A stretch of DNA of 64,000 nucleotides from Candidatus Sulfurimonas baltica (GTDB taxonomy: Bacteria; Campylobacterota; Campylobacteria; Campylobacterales; Sulfurimonadaceae), in assembly GCF_015265455.1 (NCBI RefSeq), contig NZ_CP054492.1, positions 496,001 to 560,000 of the forward strand, written 5' to 3'. A program made the translations under genes and the position numbers. How positions within the stretch are numbered: position 1 is the stretch's first letter; each line of letters opens with the position of its first letter. Positions 27,294 to 37,064 of this stretch are shown here, one piece after another. The notes beneath the pieces were generated by a model. The model was not told where the DNA came from. It searched no databases and was given only the letters and a program-made list of their open reading frames with translations.

Positions 27294-28793
27294 TTATTTC
27301 AGTTTACTATGCGGTTTGTCCCAGAAACTATCTTCTGGTTTATTTTTATTCATATTTTTAAAATATTTTTCATCTGTTCTTGCAATCTCTGCACGAATAA
27401 GGTTAACAATAGCTTTTTGAGATGCAATAGGCTCTGGAAGTGCACAGTACTCACCCTCTGTAAGCTCATCATTAAATTTTTCTTCATCAAAGTTTTTACC
27501 AATGTATTTACAAATATATTTTAAATCTCTCTCCGCATTGCCTAAACATGAAGTTGCACCCGGAGATGGCGTCATGTTGAAAATTAGACCCTCTCCCGTA
27601 AAGATAGAAGCCTCACCTAGCATCAATTTTTGTTGCTCTTTATCTAAAACTTGTGGACGAACACCACCAAAACCAGGAGCATAGTTGAATTCATCAAGCT
27701 TAAGCCCAGGTACAATTTTTCTAGCATCTCTTAAAAATAGATACTTATTGAAAAATGGAATCTCATAAAGAAAATTTCTAAAAAGATAGTTACGGATATC
27801 ACTCTCTTTTAGAAGTTTCCACAATGCTGTAGCAATTTTTGTGTCAAATCTAAGAGTTTTCCAGAAGTCCATGTATGTTCCGCTTTTGTAACGCTCTAGT
27901 TTTGGCAGAACCAAAGCAGTTGGTCCAAAACGGGTGTTTCCATCGGCAAGTACATCTGGGTCACCATGAAGAGCTGCAAATGGGAGTTTCGGATTTTGAA
28001 CCATGTATACTTTTCCATTTAAGAGCTTTTGTTCAGTCATATAAAAACTGCCCGCAACCGGTAAACAACCTAGTTCTAAACCAAAGCCCATTCTGTGTGC
28101 TAAAAACAAAGAGTGTGCTCCGGCATCTACAACAACAAAATCTGCATAGTAAGTATCGTTAGCAGTTTTAACAACATAACCACGTTTTTTACTTTTTTCT
28201 ATGTCTAGAACTTGAGTATTTAAAAATAGTTCAACATCAACATCTGATTCATGTTTGGCATTTTCTATAAATGACTTTGATAGTTTTCCAAAATCAACGG
28301 TCGTCCACTGATCTTTTGTACCAATAGCAACAATATTTTCTTTTCTCTCATTTCCATCTTTATCAAAAACAACACGAGGCTCAAGCTCTTTTAATCTCTC
28401 TTTGCTCCATACCTCTAAATATGGGAATAGCTCAGAGAACTCTTCGTAGCGGTGAAGTAAAAACTCAACCTCTTTTTCCCCAACACCCAAAGCCATTTTT
28501 TGGTGTGAAAATATTATCTCATTTTGATAATGGTGTTGAAGGCAGTATCTCTCAACCATCTTTGCAGTACGTTTTGTAACTGCCGCTTTTTCCAGAGTAT
28601 AGTTAGTTTCAATATCCCCAACATGCATTGTTTGAGAATTTCCTTTTGGACTAGAGTTTAAAGTTGCTATATCTCCATACTTCTCAATTATACCAACAGA
28701 CTTAATGTCAGTATATCTTGCAATCTCGTATGCTAATGCTGTCCCGGAAACGCCAGCACCTACGATAATAACTTCAAAGTTCTTTATTGCCAT
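27294..28793 (-). CDS. mqo: FAD-dependent malate:quinone oxidoreductase-type dehydrogenase
   Basis: I place the start at 28793 (M-A-I-K-N-F), preceded by AGGA, rather than 14 codons upstream; it leads directly to the FAD motif V-G-A-G-V-S-G. The 499-residue product shows family features such as S-P-K-G-N-S-Q-T-M-H-V-G-D, W-T-T-V-D-F-G, V-D-A-G-A-H-S and the C-terminal T-P-S-P-G-A-T-S. Mqo oxidises malate to oxaloacetate and reduces quinone at the membrane. The substrate is inferred from family membership; related dehydrogenases could be confused with it. Confidence 0.75.
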   Translation of the reverse strand: MAIKNFEVIIVGAGVSGTALAYEIARYTDIKSVGIIEKYGDIATLNSSPKGNSQTMHVGDIETNYTLEKAAVTKRTAKMVERYCLQHHYQNEIIFSHQKMALGVGEKEVEFLLHRYEEFSELFPYLEVWSKERLKELEPRVVFDKDGNERKENIVAIGTKDQWTTVDFGKLSKSFIENAKHESDVDVELFLNTQVLDIEKSKKRGYVVKTANDTYYADFVVVDAGAHSLFLAHRMGFGLELGCLPVAGSFYMTEQKLLNGKVYMVQNPKLPFAALHGDPDVLADGNTRFGPTALVLPKLERYKSGTYMDFWKTLRFDTKIATALWKLLKESDIRNYLFRNFLYEIPFFNKYLFLRDARKIVPGLKLDEFNYAPGFGGVRPQVLDKEQQKLMLGEASIFTGEGLIFNMTPSPGATSCLGNAERDLKYICKYIGKNFDEEKFNDELTEGEYCALPEPIASQKAIVNLIRAEIARTDEKYFKNMNKNKPEDSFWDKPHSKLK

Positions 28794-28855
28794 AATAATT
28801 CCTAATTTTAAATATAATTGTCGCAATTGTAACAAACTTATTATAAAATGCCCGC

Positions 28856-29275
28856 ATGCAAATAAGAGAACTAGATTTAAAAGAGCTTTTCACCGCCTAT
28901 GAAGTTGTATCTCAACTTAGAACAAAGTTGTCATATAAAGAGTTTGAAGACTTGATTTATGACATGAGAGATATGGAGTATAAAATGATAGGGATTATGG
29001 ATGGGGAAGAGCTAATCACCTACGCAGGTGTTGCCGTTTCTACTAACCTCTACCATAAAAGACACCTGTATGTTTATGATTTGGTAACAGATGTAAAGTA
29101 CAGAAATAGTGGGTATGGAAAAATGATGCTTGAATATTTGCTAGATTATGCAAAGATGGGGATGTGCAAGAATATAGTTTTATCTTCAAGTTTTGAAAAA
29201 GAGGATGCGCATTGTTTTTACGAAGCAAATGGCTTTAGTAAAAAAAGCTTTGTTTTTTTTAAAAAAACTTACTGA
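28856..29275 (+). CDS. GNAT-family N-acetyltransferase
   Basis: A compact 139-residue GNAT protein. The acetyl-CoA loop is V-K-Y-R-N-S-G-Y-G-K-M-M (about 80-91) and the following helix L-E-Y-L-L-D-Y-A is typical. The C-terminal F-Y-E-A-N-G-F is the usual closing motif. Substrate unknown. It is transcribed alone and divergently from the mqo-like gene. Confidence 0.88.
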   Translation: MQIRELDLKELFTAYEVVSQLRTKLSYKEFEDLIYDMRDMEYKMIGIMDGEELITYAGVAVSTNLYHKRHLYVYDLVTDVKYRNSGYGKMMLEYLLDYAKMGMCKNIVLSSSFEKEDAHCFYEANGFSKKSFVFFKKTY

Positions 29276-29325
29276 ACAAACTTTTTAGTTGTTTTGGTGT
29301 TACATGTAACACCTCTAGAGTGTGT

Positions 29326-29619
29326 TTATAAATATCTTTCTATCGCTAAAGCTCCATGAAATACACCTAGAATATCAATGGTCTCAGTATCTTTGATAAG
29401 ATAAGCAATTCTATAATGTCCATAAAGCAAGATTCTAACTTCGTTATTTGAATCATTTTCGTATGCATAACCAACTTTTGGGAATGTAGATAAAATTTGA
29501 GTTTTTGTAAAAATTTCATTTACAACTTTTTTAGCTATTTTAGGATTGTCTTGTGCAATATAGTCATGGATGTCTTTTAACCAAAAACTGGCTTCATCAG
29601 TCCAGTTGATAGTTACCAT
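29326..29619 (-). CDS. ParE/RelE-superfamily toxin
   Basis: The 97-residue protein has the ParE layout: W-T-D-E-A-S-F-W-L near the start, D-I-H-D-Y-I, a helix with I-A-K-K-V-V-N-E-I, then P-K-V-G-Y and the strand V-R-I-L-L-Y-G-H-Y-R-I-A-Y. ParE toxins act on gyrase; RelE relatives cut mRNA, and the two cannot be separated here. Its start overlaps the end of a 59-residue upstream gene by 7 bases (ATGGTAA), the usual antitoxin-toxin coupling. Confidence 0.85.
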   Translation of the reverse strand: MVTINWTDEASFWLKDIHDYIAQDNPKIAKKVVNEIFTKTQILSTFPKVGYAYENDSNNEVRILLYGHYRIAYLIKDTETIDILGVFHGALAIERYL

Positions 29620-29792
29620 TGTTTGATTCTATGTTCCATTTCTTTACTTGAAATAGTTTTTCCATTTTCAGAATCTTCTAAACCTTTTTTTATCATTCTA
29701 TCAAAAGCAAGTTCTTTTATGATTTCATCATATGAAGTGTCTGTAGGTAGTGAGTTTATGATGTTTTTTGCCATAATGATTGGTGCAGTCAT
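29613..29792 (-). CDS. Antitoxin partner of the ParE-type toxin, 59 aa
   Basis: A 59-residue frame runs from ATG at 29792 to TAA at 29613. It begins M-T-A-P-I-I-M-A-K-N and contains a central Y-D-E-I-I-K-E-L-A-F-D-R-M segment, then a charged C-terminus. Size, order and the 7-base overlap with the toxin start support an antitoxin. No ribbon-helix-helix motif is clear, so its DNA-binding role is uncertain. Confidence 0.7.
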   Translation of the reverse strand: MTAPIIMAKNIINSLPTDTSYDEIIKELAFDRMIKKGLEDSENGKTISSKEMEHRIKQW

Positions 29793-29949
29793 GATTAAGC
29801 CTTAATTGAATTATGAATAAATTATAGCAAAACTTAAGTGAAAAGCACTTAAGTTTTTATTGCTACCATTATTCATTCTTTGGTAAGGTGGAAATTCAAC
29901 CCCTGAGGTTTATTCTGTAAGTGTAAAGGTAGATGTTAAATAACTGTAA

Positions 29950-30942
29950 TTATTTAAAGCTCAAAACAGAATCTTTGAAATATTTATTTGGTACAACTAA
30001 ATCATATTTAGGTGTGCTTTCTATACATTTTATTCCCCTTGTGAAGAGGTTATTGTTACTAGCTATAAGAGTAACTTTATTATCTTTAAGCTCACCGAGA
30101 TAAAAATAATTTGCTTGATGAATCCCTCCCATCACTTTATTCCCAAGATAGAGTTTAGTAGAGGATGCCTTTCTTGTGACAATTTCATCTTCACCACAAT
30201 TAATAAGATGATGATGAATTAAACGACCTTCTTTAACTTGCTTACTTCTAATAATAAAAAAAGAAATCAAGGTAATAATAACTATAATAGAAGTAATAAT
30301 ATATAAAGAAGGTATTTGATAGATTTTCTTTACCCTTTCACTTTTTACATTTTCAATTTCAGGTTGCTCTTTTTTCTTTTCATTTTTTACAAGTAAATAA
30401 ATATTAGCACCATTAATAGATACAGTTATAAATATCCAAAAAGCACTAAGGAGAAAGAAAAACATCTTTATTGCTTCACTCCCACCATGACCTAATCCAG
30501 CACCAAGCATTATAAGTGCAGCTGGAATACTCCAAGGTAGCCCAATTATGACAGGAAGAAGTGATAATAACACTAAGTGTTGTATATCTGCAAGAATAAT
30601 GTATATACTAAACCCAACAGTAGGTATGCTCAGCCAAAAACCACTTATGATATACCATATATATTTTTTTATTTTCGTTATTGGTTCAACATTCTGTTTG
30701 TCTATTGAATCTATATGCTCTTTCTCATTGCTGTTATCATTAGTGTTTTTGTACATAGTATATCCAGCAATTGTAAGAAAAATTCCTATGAGAAAATTAA
30801 TCCAAGATGCTCTAATCGCTAGATTGTAATTACCTTCTAATGCTAAAGCAAATCCATTCATTATTCCAAAAAACAAAAATGAAACACCAAAAATAAAACT
30901 GAATCCAATTGTCATATATCTCATAAAAGCTACATAATTCAA
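29950..30942 (-). CDS. Multi-pass membrane protein of unknown function
   Basis: The 330-residue protein has about six hydrophobic segments (near residues 8-30, 42-60, 92-115, 122-150, 158-182 and 212-232). A soluble C-terminal domain of about 95 residues follows (H-H-H-L-I-N-C-G-E-D-E-I ... K-Y-F-K-D-S). I do not recognise the family. It stands alone, with no obvious operon partners. Confidence 0.6.
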   Translation of the reverse strand: MNYVAFMRYMTIGFSFIFGVSFLFFGIMNGFALALEGNYNLAIRASWINFLIGIFLTIAGYTMYKNTNDNSNEKEHIDSIDKQNVEPITKIKKYIWYIISGFWLSIPTVGFSIYIILADIQHLVLLSLLPVIIGLPWSIPAALIMLGAGLGHGGSEAIKMFFFLLSAFWIFITVSINGANIYLLVKNEKKKEQPEIENVKSERVKKIYQIPSLYIITSIIVIITLISFFIIRSKQVKEGRLIHHHLINCGEDEIVTRKASSTKLYLGNKVMGGIHQANYFYLGELKDNKVTLIASNNNLFTRGIKCIESTPKYDLVVPNKYFKDSVLSFK

Positions 30943-31037
30943 CTATTTATTAAGTAAACATTATAGCAAACAATATTCATATATTAAAAATTAACTACAC
31001 CCCGATAACTACGCACCTGAGGTTAAATCTCTACTAT

Positions 31038-33243
31038 TTAAAAAAACTTCTTAATAAGTCCATCCGCACCACCAGATGACTTAGAGCTTGTGTTAATTCC
31101 ATCTAAAGAGTTTTGCTTAGAGTTTAAAAGTGAGCTTATGTCTCCTATGTCTGTACTAACCCCAGAAGTTGAGCCTGTTGCTTTGCTCATCACACCAGCA
31201 GTTAGTTTCTTCTCAAACTCTTTGGCTGTTTTTGTTGCTACTGAAGATAAGCCTTTTGATAGTTGTTTGTCTAAGTCACTTGCGACTTTTATAGATGGTT
31301 TTTGTATATCTCCATCTAGTGCAATATCTATTTTAAAACTTGAAATCTCCGATAAAAGCTCATTAACAAGTTTTTGGGAAGCCATTTTTAGTTGAACTTT
31401 TGTTACATTAACCTTTGAAGTAGCATCTATATTCATATCTTTTATCAGACCGTTCGTTGTAGCGTTTAAAGAGATATTATCCATACTCAATGCTTGCATA
31501 TCTAACTTGTCTACTTTATATTCAGATACTTTTATGTCGAAACTTGTTTTCGCTAAATCACCCATTCTGTTGTCAATTACATCGGCAATTATATTTTTGT
31601 AGTTTGCACTTTTTGCATCTACATGTATAACCATAGGTTTCGTGTACATTTTTTGGTTTGTTGAAAAATCTTTCATAGTTATCTCAAGGTTGTCGCTCTT
31701 TAGTTTTAAACCTATTTTTGCATTTTGTATCACTACACTAGGTGTATTTGAGAAATTTGCAAACTTAATCCATCTTCCTTGACCGCGAGGTGGCACTTGT
31801 CCTTCTATTTCTGTTTCTTCGCTTGATTTCATATATGGTTTGAGTATTTCATAGTATTTTAACGCTGTTTGTATATGTCCTCCAACTTCATCATTTATAA
31901 GTGCACCAACTATATTAGCTCCACCATTAGCATCTAGAGAATACTTTTGTTTTAGTCTTGAAATATCTTGTTTTGGCAAGTCTTTAAGAGCAGTTGCATT
32001 TTTTTGGATTCTTTTTTGGTCAGCGTTAAAATCTTTTTGCAAGTTTTTATACTTAGCTTTCAAGTTTTTGATTTTTGATTTTAGTTTGTCTAAATCTTTT
32101 TTCGCGGTCAATATTTTGGTAAAATCTTTACTTTTTAAAACATCTTGAAGTTGTGAGGCATCTCGTTTAATATCTTCAACTTCATTTGAGTCTTTAAGCT
32201 CGGCAGATATTTTGCTCCACTTTTGTTTCTTCAACATCAGCCTTAAATGCTTTCGCCTCTTCAATTGACTGTAGTTTTTCTTTTGCCAAGATGTCATCAA
32301 CATTAGGCATGGTAAAAGGGTTTGACATGTCAGATGATTTTTCTTGTTTATCACTTTGCTCTTTAGTTGTTTTTGAAGAAGAACTTTCAGAGTATGCTTT
32401 AGCTGCACTTGCTCTTTTTTCATCAAAAGACAGAGCATCTACATGTAGAGTCTCAATAAATGCTTTTTTTTGAATAAGTGCAGAAAAACCAAGGTCAAAA
32501 TCAATCTTGTTTAGCTGAACTAAATTGTGTGTTAGTTTGTCTTTATCTGCAATTTCTATCCCTGATATCTCTACATGTAGATTGAAAAAGTCAGAAGAAA
32601 AACTTTTGATATTTACTTGAGTTTCAAGAGCACGAGAAAGCTCTTTTTCCATTGTACTTTTTACAAGTGGGTCAAATAAAAAAACAAAAATAATAGCGAT
32701 TAAAATAACAGAAACTTTAAAAACACCAATTCCCCACCAGCGAAAAATAGATGTATTTTGGGCTTCTTCATTAAAAACACCCATCCACTTTGTAAACTTC
32801 CATTCATTTAGCTTTTGTCCTATTTGCACTCTGTAAAGAGTTATAAGCTTGTTTAAAATCATCATCATAGGCACTACTAAGATTAAAGAAACAACTAATG
32901 CACCAGTAACTAAAGTGTAGTTAAAAGCAGACCATTTCCAGATTGTAGAATTATACATGTCAGTAAAGATTGAGTTTAAACCTTCACTTGTTAAGATGCT
33001 GTAACCAATAGACTCAAAAAGAGGGTCAAACAAATATCCAACACCACTAAAAATTAAAGTAAATACTAAAAATAGACTAAAGTTTATATTTAATACTAGA
33101 GATATGAAAAGGATAAATAATAGTATTAGCGTAGAAGATGGTAAAAACCCTGAAAACATTGCTAAAACAATGGCTCCTGATATTTGCCAAGATTTGCCTG
33201 AAGAGTTTAATGCTTTAAATAGTTTTTTGATTGTTTTATACAT
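31038..33243 (-). pseudogene. Fused TIGR03546/TIGR03545 membrane protein, broken by a frameshift
   Basis: Two overlapping minus-strand frames, 32194-33243 and 31038-32438, together make one protein. The first holds a membrane domain of the TIGR03546 type (about 1-125), then a TIGR03545-type anchor (R-W-W-G-I-G-V-F) and the start of its periplasmic region, ending abruptly at E-T-K-V-E-Q. The homologous remainder continues in another frame from K-W-S-K-I-S-A-E-L-K. The switch falls at the A4 run (plus 32221-32224); removing one A restores the frame. The usual two-gene pair is fused here. It may be a real mutation, programmed slippage or a sequencing error. Confidence 0.75.
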
Positions 33244-33270
33244 GTCTATTCCTGTTGGTTTTTTTTGATT

Positions 33271-33351
33271 TTATATTGTAGCACAACACTTTTTAAATTT
33301 CTTCCCACTTCCACATGGACAACTTTCATTTCTCTGTACTTTAGAGATGAT
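33271..33351 (-). pseudogene. SEC-C motif fragment, duplicated gene 3' end
   Basis: A minus-strand frame without start codon reads K-V-Q-R-N-E-S-C-P-C-G-S-G-K-K-F-K-K-C-C-A before a stop. At base level it nearly matches the last 60 bases of the intact SEC-C gene at 34449-34886. It looks like a leftover from a duplication flanking the two genes at 33441-34374. Confidence 0.65.
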
Positions 33352-33391
33352 TTAGAAGGAAAAATACGAGTAAAATTAAGCTATGTTGAAT

Positions 33392-33401
33392 GGGGGGGGG
33401 G
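33392..33401. repeat. G10 homopolymer upstream of a small gene
   Basis: Ten consecutive G on the plus strand end 39 bases before the start of the gene at 33441. In an AT-rich Campylobacterota genome such tracts are the classical slippage sites for phase variation. Here the tract sits in the likely promoter or leader rather than in a reading frame. Confidence 0.8.
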
Positions 33402-33440
33402 TGTTAGAATACTATTAAATTAATTTTAAGGAAGAAAAAA

Positions 33441-33689
33441 ATGGTTGGATTATATATTCAAGATAATGAAGGGGGCAAGTTTGTACTCACAAAGGGAGAT
33501 TCAGATGAATATCCAGATTTAAAGCAATGCGACAATCAAGGGGAATTAAAATCGTTAAAACAAGACCGAGAGGCAAAAGATACTGCAAAAAGATTGTATC
33601 AAGAGATAACAGGAAATATGTATCCAGCTAATGGTAGCAATACTCATAAAGTATTAAAGCATTTATTTAGTAAAGTGATAGGAGAATAA
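33441..33689 (+). CDS. Hypothetical soluble protein, 82 aa
   Basis: An 82-residue charged protein with no signal peptide, preceded by AAGGAAG. It begins M-V-G-L-Y-I-Q-D-N-E-G-G-K-F and ends in a helical segment. No family is recognised. It lies one base before the next gene, so the two are co-transcribed, and the G10 tract upstream may vary their expression. Confidence 0.55.
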   Translation: MVGLYIQDNEGGKFVLTKGDSDEYPDLKQCDNQGELKSLKQDREAKDTAKRLYQEITGNMYPANGSNTHKVLKHLFSKVIGE

Positions 33690-33690
33690 T

Positions 33691-34374
33691 ATGAAAAAGA
33701 TATTAATCTTACATATACTGCTTATATCCTTCTTATATGCAGAACTATCTGTTGAAGAAAAAGTACTTCAATTTACTGGTTTTATTAAGGCAGGTAATCC
33801 TTTAGATAGATCATTTTGTATGGTGGAATTCGTGGCAAATGAGCCTTTACCTATGCTAGAAATTGTTAAGAAGCTAGATACTGATAAAAAATACAAGAAG
33901 AAACTGACGCAAAAGCTTGATGTTAGCTGCTATAAAGATAAACCTTTCCGAATAGACTATTCAGGTAATTTGAAGAATATGTGTCAACAAATTTTTACTG
34001 TAGATGGAGTAAATTGTCCAAAAGAAATATTTATGATGGCAATGCTTCAAGGCTGCGACACGATTTCAACAACTACTTCTAAAGAACTACTTGTTGGGAA
34101 AAGAGCTTTAATGTTTGAAAAAGCTGATCCATATTACAATGAAAATGAATGTTTTGCATTCAATGCAACTTTAACACAAAGGTTAGATAAAGATACGGCA
34201 TTATTTTCATCAGATAATGGTGTTTTCTTATTAGAATTACTAAAAGATAAGTATAGTGAAGGTTCATCATATATTGGAGTGGCTAGGGGTACGGGAATGT
34301 ATAAATACACAACTGTGTTAGGATCAAAAAAGACTATACCTAAAGGGAAGATGCTTTCTTTCAAAAAAAACTAA
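33691..34374 (+). CDS. Exported protein of unknown function, 227 aa
   Basis: The N-terminus is a typical Sec signal peptide (M-K-K-I-L-I-L-H-I-L-L ... L-Y-A, cleavage near residue 17). The mature protein contains eight cysteines and a G-C-D-T-I-S-T-T segment in the middle, suggesting disulfides in the periplasm. No family is recognised. It forms a pair with the 82-residue gene before it. Confidence 0.6.
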   Translation: MKKILILHILLISFLYAELSVEEKVLQFTGFIKAGNPLDRSFCMVEFVANEPLPMLEIVKKLDTDKKYKKKLTQKLDVSCYKDKPFRIDYSGNLKNMCQQIFTVDGVNCPKEIFMMAMLQGCDTISTTTSKELLVGKRALMFEKADPYYNENECFAFNATLTQRLDKDTALFSSDNGVFLLELLKDKYSEGSSYIGVARGTGMYKYTTVLGSKKTIPKGKMLSFKKN

Positions 34375-34402
34375 AACAAGTTAAACTATTTTTTTTTATT
34401 TT

Positions 34403-34427
34403 GAGACTGTATAAACAATGCAGTCTC
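34403..34427. terminator. Hairpin between convergent genes, weak terminator candidate
   Basis: A 7-bp stem GAGACTG/CAGTCTC with an 11-base loop lies between the ends of two convergent genes. Only TTTAATGG follows on the plus strand, and the minus side is A-rich, so termination strength is doubtful. Confidence 0.4.
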
Positions 34428-34448
34428 TTTAATGGTCAATTAAAAAAT

Positions 34449-34886
34449 CTAAGCACAACACTTTTTAAATTTCTTCCCGCTTCCACACGGACAACTTTCA
34501 TTTCGTTCAATTTTAGAGTTAAAAAGTTCACCATCAACGTATAACCACATGTCATCTTTGAAAATAAAGTTACTCTTCTCATGTAGTACATTAATCTTTT
34601 CATTTTCTTTGTAATAAGCCTTAAATTCAACTATATTTTTTTCTACATGTAGAACATCAAGTTTTAGCCACTCGACAGAGTTGCTAAACTCTTCTATCAG
34701 TTTTGCATCATCTACATGTAGATTCTCTTTGAGGGCTGTTTTTAAAAGATAAGCACTATCTCCCTTTACATAAGCACTATATCTGCTTCGCATTAACTCC
34801 TCAGCAGAGTTTGCTTTTGTTTTAGAATTTATAATTGCTCCACAACACTCATTATAATCTTTTTTATTCCCACATATACAGCTCAT
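34449..34886 (-). CDS. YchJ-like SEC-C motif protein (UPF0225)
   Basis: The 145-residue protein starts C-I-C-G-N-K-K-D-Y-N-E-C-C-G, a zinc-binding SEC-C-like motif. A YchJ-type NTF2-like middle follows (A-E-E-L-M-R-S-R-Y-S-A-Y), and it ends with a second SEC-C motif, E-S-C-P-C-G-S-G-K-K-F-K-K-C-C. Function is unknown. Its 3' end is copied as a fragment at 33271-33351. Two TACATGTA sites lie inside the gene. Confidence 0.88.
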   Translation of the reverse strand: MSCICGNKKDYNECCGAIINSKTKANSAEELMRSRYSAYVKGDSAYLLKTALKENLHVDDAKLIEEFSNSVEWLKLDVLHVEKNIVEFKAYYKENEKINVLHEKSNFIFKDDMWLYVDGELFNSKIERNESCPCGSGKKFKKCCA

Positions 34887-34979
34887 AAGTTTTCCATTTT
34901 TTTTTGTAATCCTACCACAATACAGCAGGTATTAACATATAAATTTGTATTATTCAAATATATTATTTAAGGTTTTTTA

Positions 34980-37064
34980 ATGAAAATAAAATCACTATAT
35001 ATATCAGCACAAGAAAAAGATGCAGGGACTATTTTTGTCTCCATGGGGATGATGGAAATACTAAAAAGGAACATTGACCGCGTTGCTTTTTTTCGCCCCA
35101 TAATATTTAAAAAAGATAAAAAAGATAATGACATAAGCTTAATATTGAAGCGTTACAACATTGATATGGACTATGAGGACAGCTATGGCTTTGATATAGA
35201 CTATGTTGAAAAAATGATATCAGAACACAAAACCAATGAGCTTATAAACCAGCTTATACAAAAATTTAAAAAACTTGAAGACAAATATGATTTCGTCCTT
35301 TGCGAAGGTGTCCGCCGTTCTTTTTTAACAACAACAATAAACTATGATCTAAATATAAAAATAGCACAAAATTTTGGTTCAGCAGTCATAAATATTATCA
35401 ACGCAAAAAACAGCACAGTCTTGGATGTATATGAAAATATACTTATAGAAAAAGAAAATCTCAAAAGTGAGGGGTGTACTCATTTCGCAACATTTATAAA
35501 TAGACTAGATAGTGAAAAGCATAAAAACTTGCAGCTTACTCTTAAAAGCAGTGATAAAAATTGTTATCTTTTAAAAGAGGTGGCAGAACTTGACATGTTG
35601 ACAATTCAAGATGTAATAGAGGGTATTGGTGCAAAGAGTGTTTCTATGAGGGAGAAGGACCACACAAGAATAATAAGAGATGTTAAGGTTGCGGCACTTA
35701 CTCTAGATAATTTTCTACAATACCTTGAAGAGGATGATTTAGTAATTGTCCCTGCCGACAGGTCCGATATCATCTTGGGACTATTCGGCTCTCTTTACTC
35801 TAATAATTATCCAAACATATCTGGGATAGTCTTTCCATTTAATATGAAAGCCCACCCAAATATCAATAAATTGCTCGATGGGCTAGATGGCTTTAATATT
35901 CCGATAATGAGCATTGATACAAATACATATGAAACAGCTAGAAATATTTCTAAAATATCTGCAAGAATTAGAGTGACAAGTGAGAGAAAAATAGCTCTTG
36001 TCCTTGGTATGTTTAATGCAAATACAGACATAGAATCAATAGAACGGAGAATTACCAGTACTTACAGTACAACAATGACACCTGTAATGTTTGAGTATAA
36101 ACTTTTTGAGATGGCACGTTCTAATAAGAAAAGAATTGTTTTACCAGAGAGTAAGGATGAGAGAATATTGCGAGCGGCAGAGATTATTATCCGTCGTGGG
36201 GTTGCAGATGTAATACTTCTTGGTAATGAGAAAGAAGTAAGAGAAAACTATTTGAGACTAGGGGTTGATTTAAGTGGTGCTACTATAATTGATTACATGA
36301 ACTCAAAACTTTTGGATGAGTTTACAGATGCCTTTTTTAAGCAAAGAGAAGCAAAGGGTTTAAGTAAACTTGCGGCTAGAGATGCAATGCAACACGTTAA
36401 TTATTTTGCAACAATGATGGTTCACCTGGGATATGCAGATGGGATGGTAAGTGGTGCAATCCACTCAACCGGTGAGACAATCAGACCTGCTCTTCAAATT
36501 ATAAAAACAACACCAGACACCTCTGTGGTCTCTAGTGTCTTTTTTATGTGTCTTAAGACAAAAGTTTTAGTCTACGGAGATTGTGCTGTAAATCAAGATC
36601 CGGATGCAAACACTTTGGCACAAATAGCATATTCATCTTCTAAAACGGCAGAAGCCTTTGGAATTAAACCTAAAGTTGCAATGTTGTCATACTCAACAGG
36701 CGAGAGTGGAACAGGAGCTGATGTAGATAAGGTAAAAGAGGCAACTAAGATTTTAAAATCTTTACACCCAGAAATTTTAGTTGAGGGTCCTATACAGTAT
36801 GATGCAGCAATAGATGCTGATGTTGCAGCCAGCAAGCTTCCAAATTCAAAAGTTGCAGGAAAGGCTACGGTTTTTATTTTCCCTGATTTAAATACTGGAA
36901 ACAACACATACAAGGCTGTTCAGCGCTCAAGCGGTGCTGTGGCAATAGGTCCTATACTTCAGGGTTTGAATAAACCTATTAATGACTTAAGCAGAGGATG
37001 CTCAGTTGATGACATTGTAAACACAGTAGCAATTACAGCAATTCAGGCAGGGCAAATAAAGTGA
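34980..37064 (+). CDS. pta: Phosphate acetyltransferase, long form
   Basis: Pta interconverts acetyl-CoA and acetyl phosphate. The 694-residue length is that of the long type: an N-terminal P-loop-like domain (about 1-200), a DRTGG domain (about 205-320) and the catalytic PTA/PTB domain (about 368-694). Catalytic-domain landmarks include I-V-L-P-E-S-K-D-E-R and S-G-A-I-H-S-T-G-E-T, with L-S-Y-S-T-G-E-S-G later. The stop overlaps the ackA start, so the two are a coupled pair for acetate production or assimilation. Confidence 0.95.
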   Translation: MKIKSLYISAQEKDAGTIFVSMGMMEILKRNIDRVAFFRPIIFKKDKKDNDISLILKRYNIDMDYEDSYGFDIDYVEKMISEHKTNELINQLIQKFKKLEDKYDFVLCEGVRRSFLTTTINYDLNIKIAQNFGSAVINIINAKNSTVLDVYENILIEKENLKSEGCTHFATFINRLDSEKHKNLQLTLKSSDKNCYLLKEVAELDMLTIQDVIEGIGAKSVSMREKDHTRIIRDVKVAALTLDNFLQYLEEDDLVIVPADRSDIILGLFGSLYSNNYPNISGIVFPFNMKAHPNINKLLDGLDGFNIPIMSIDTNTYETARNISKISARIRVTSERKIALVLGMFNANTDIESIERRITSTYSTTMTPVMFEYKLFEMARSNKKRIVLPESKDERILRAAEIIIRRGVADVILLGNEKEVRENYLRLGVDLSGATIIDYMNSKLLDEFTDAFFKQREAKGLSKLAARDAMQHVNYFATMMVHLGYADGMVSGAIHSTGETIRPALQIIKTTPDTSVVSSVFFMCLKTKVLVYGDCAVNQDPDANTLAQIAYSSSKTAEAFGIKPKVAMLSYSTGESGTGADVDKVKEATKILKSLHPEILVEGPIQYDAAIDADVAASKLPNSKVAGKATVFIFPDLNTGNNTYKAVQRSSGAVAIGPILQGLNKPINDLSRGCSVDDIVNTVAITAIQAGQIK

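Noticed and set aside
30548-30829. 93-codon plus-strand frame inside the membrane protein gene
   Set aside because: It lies wholly antisense to a convincing multi-pass membrane protein and has no ribosome site.
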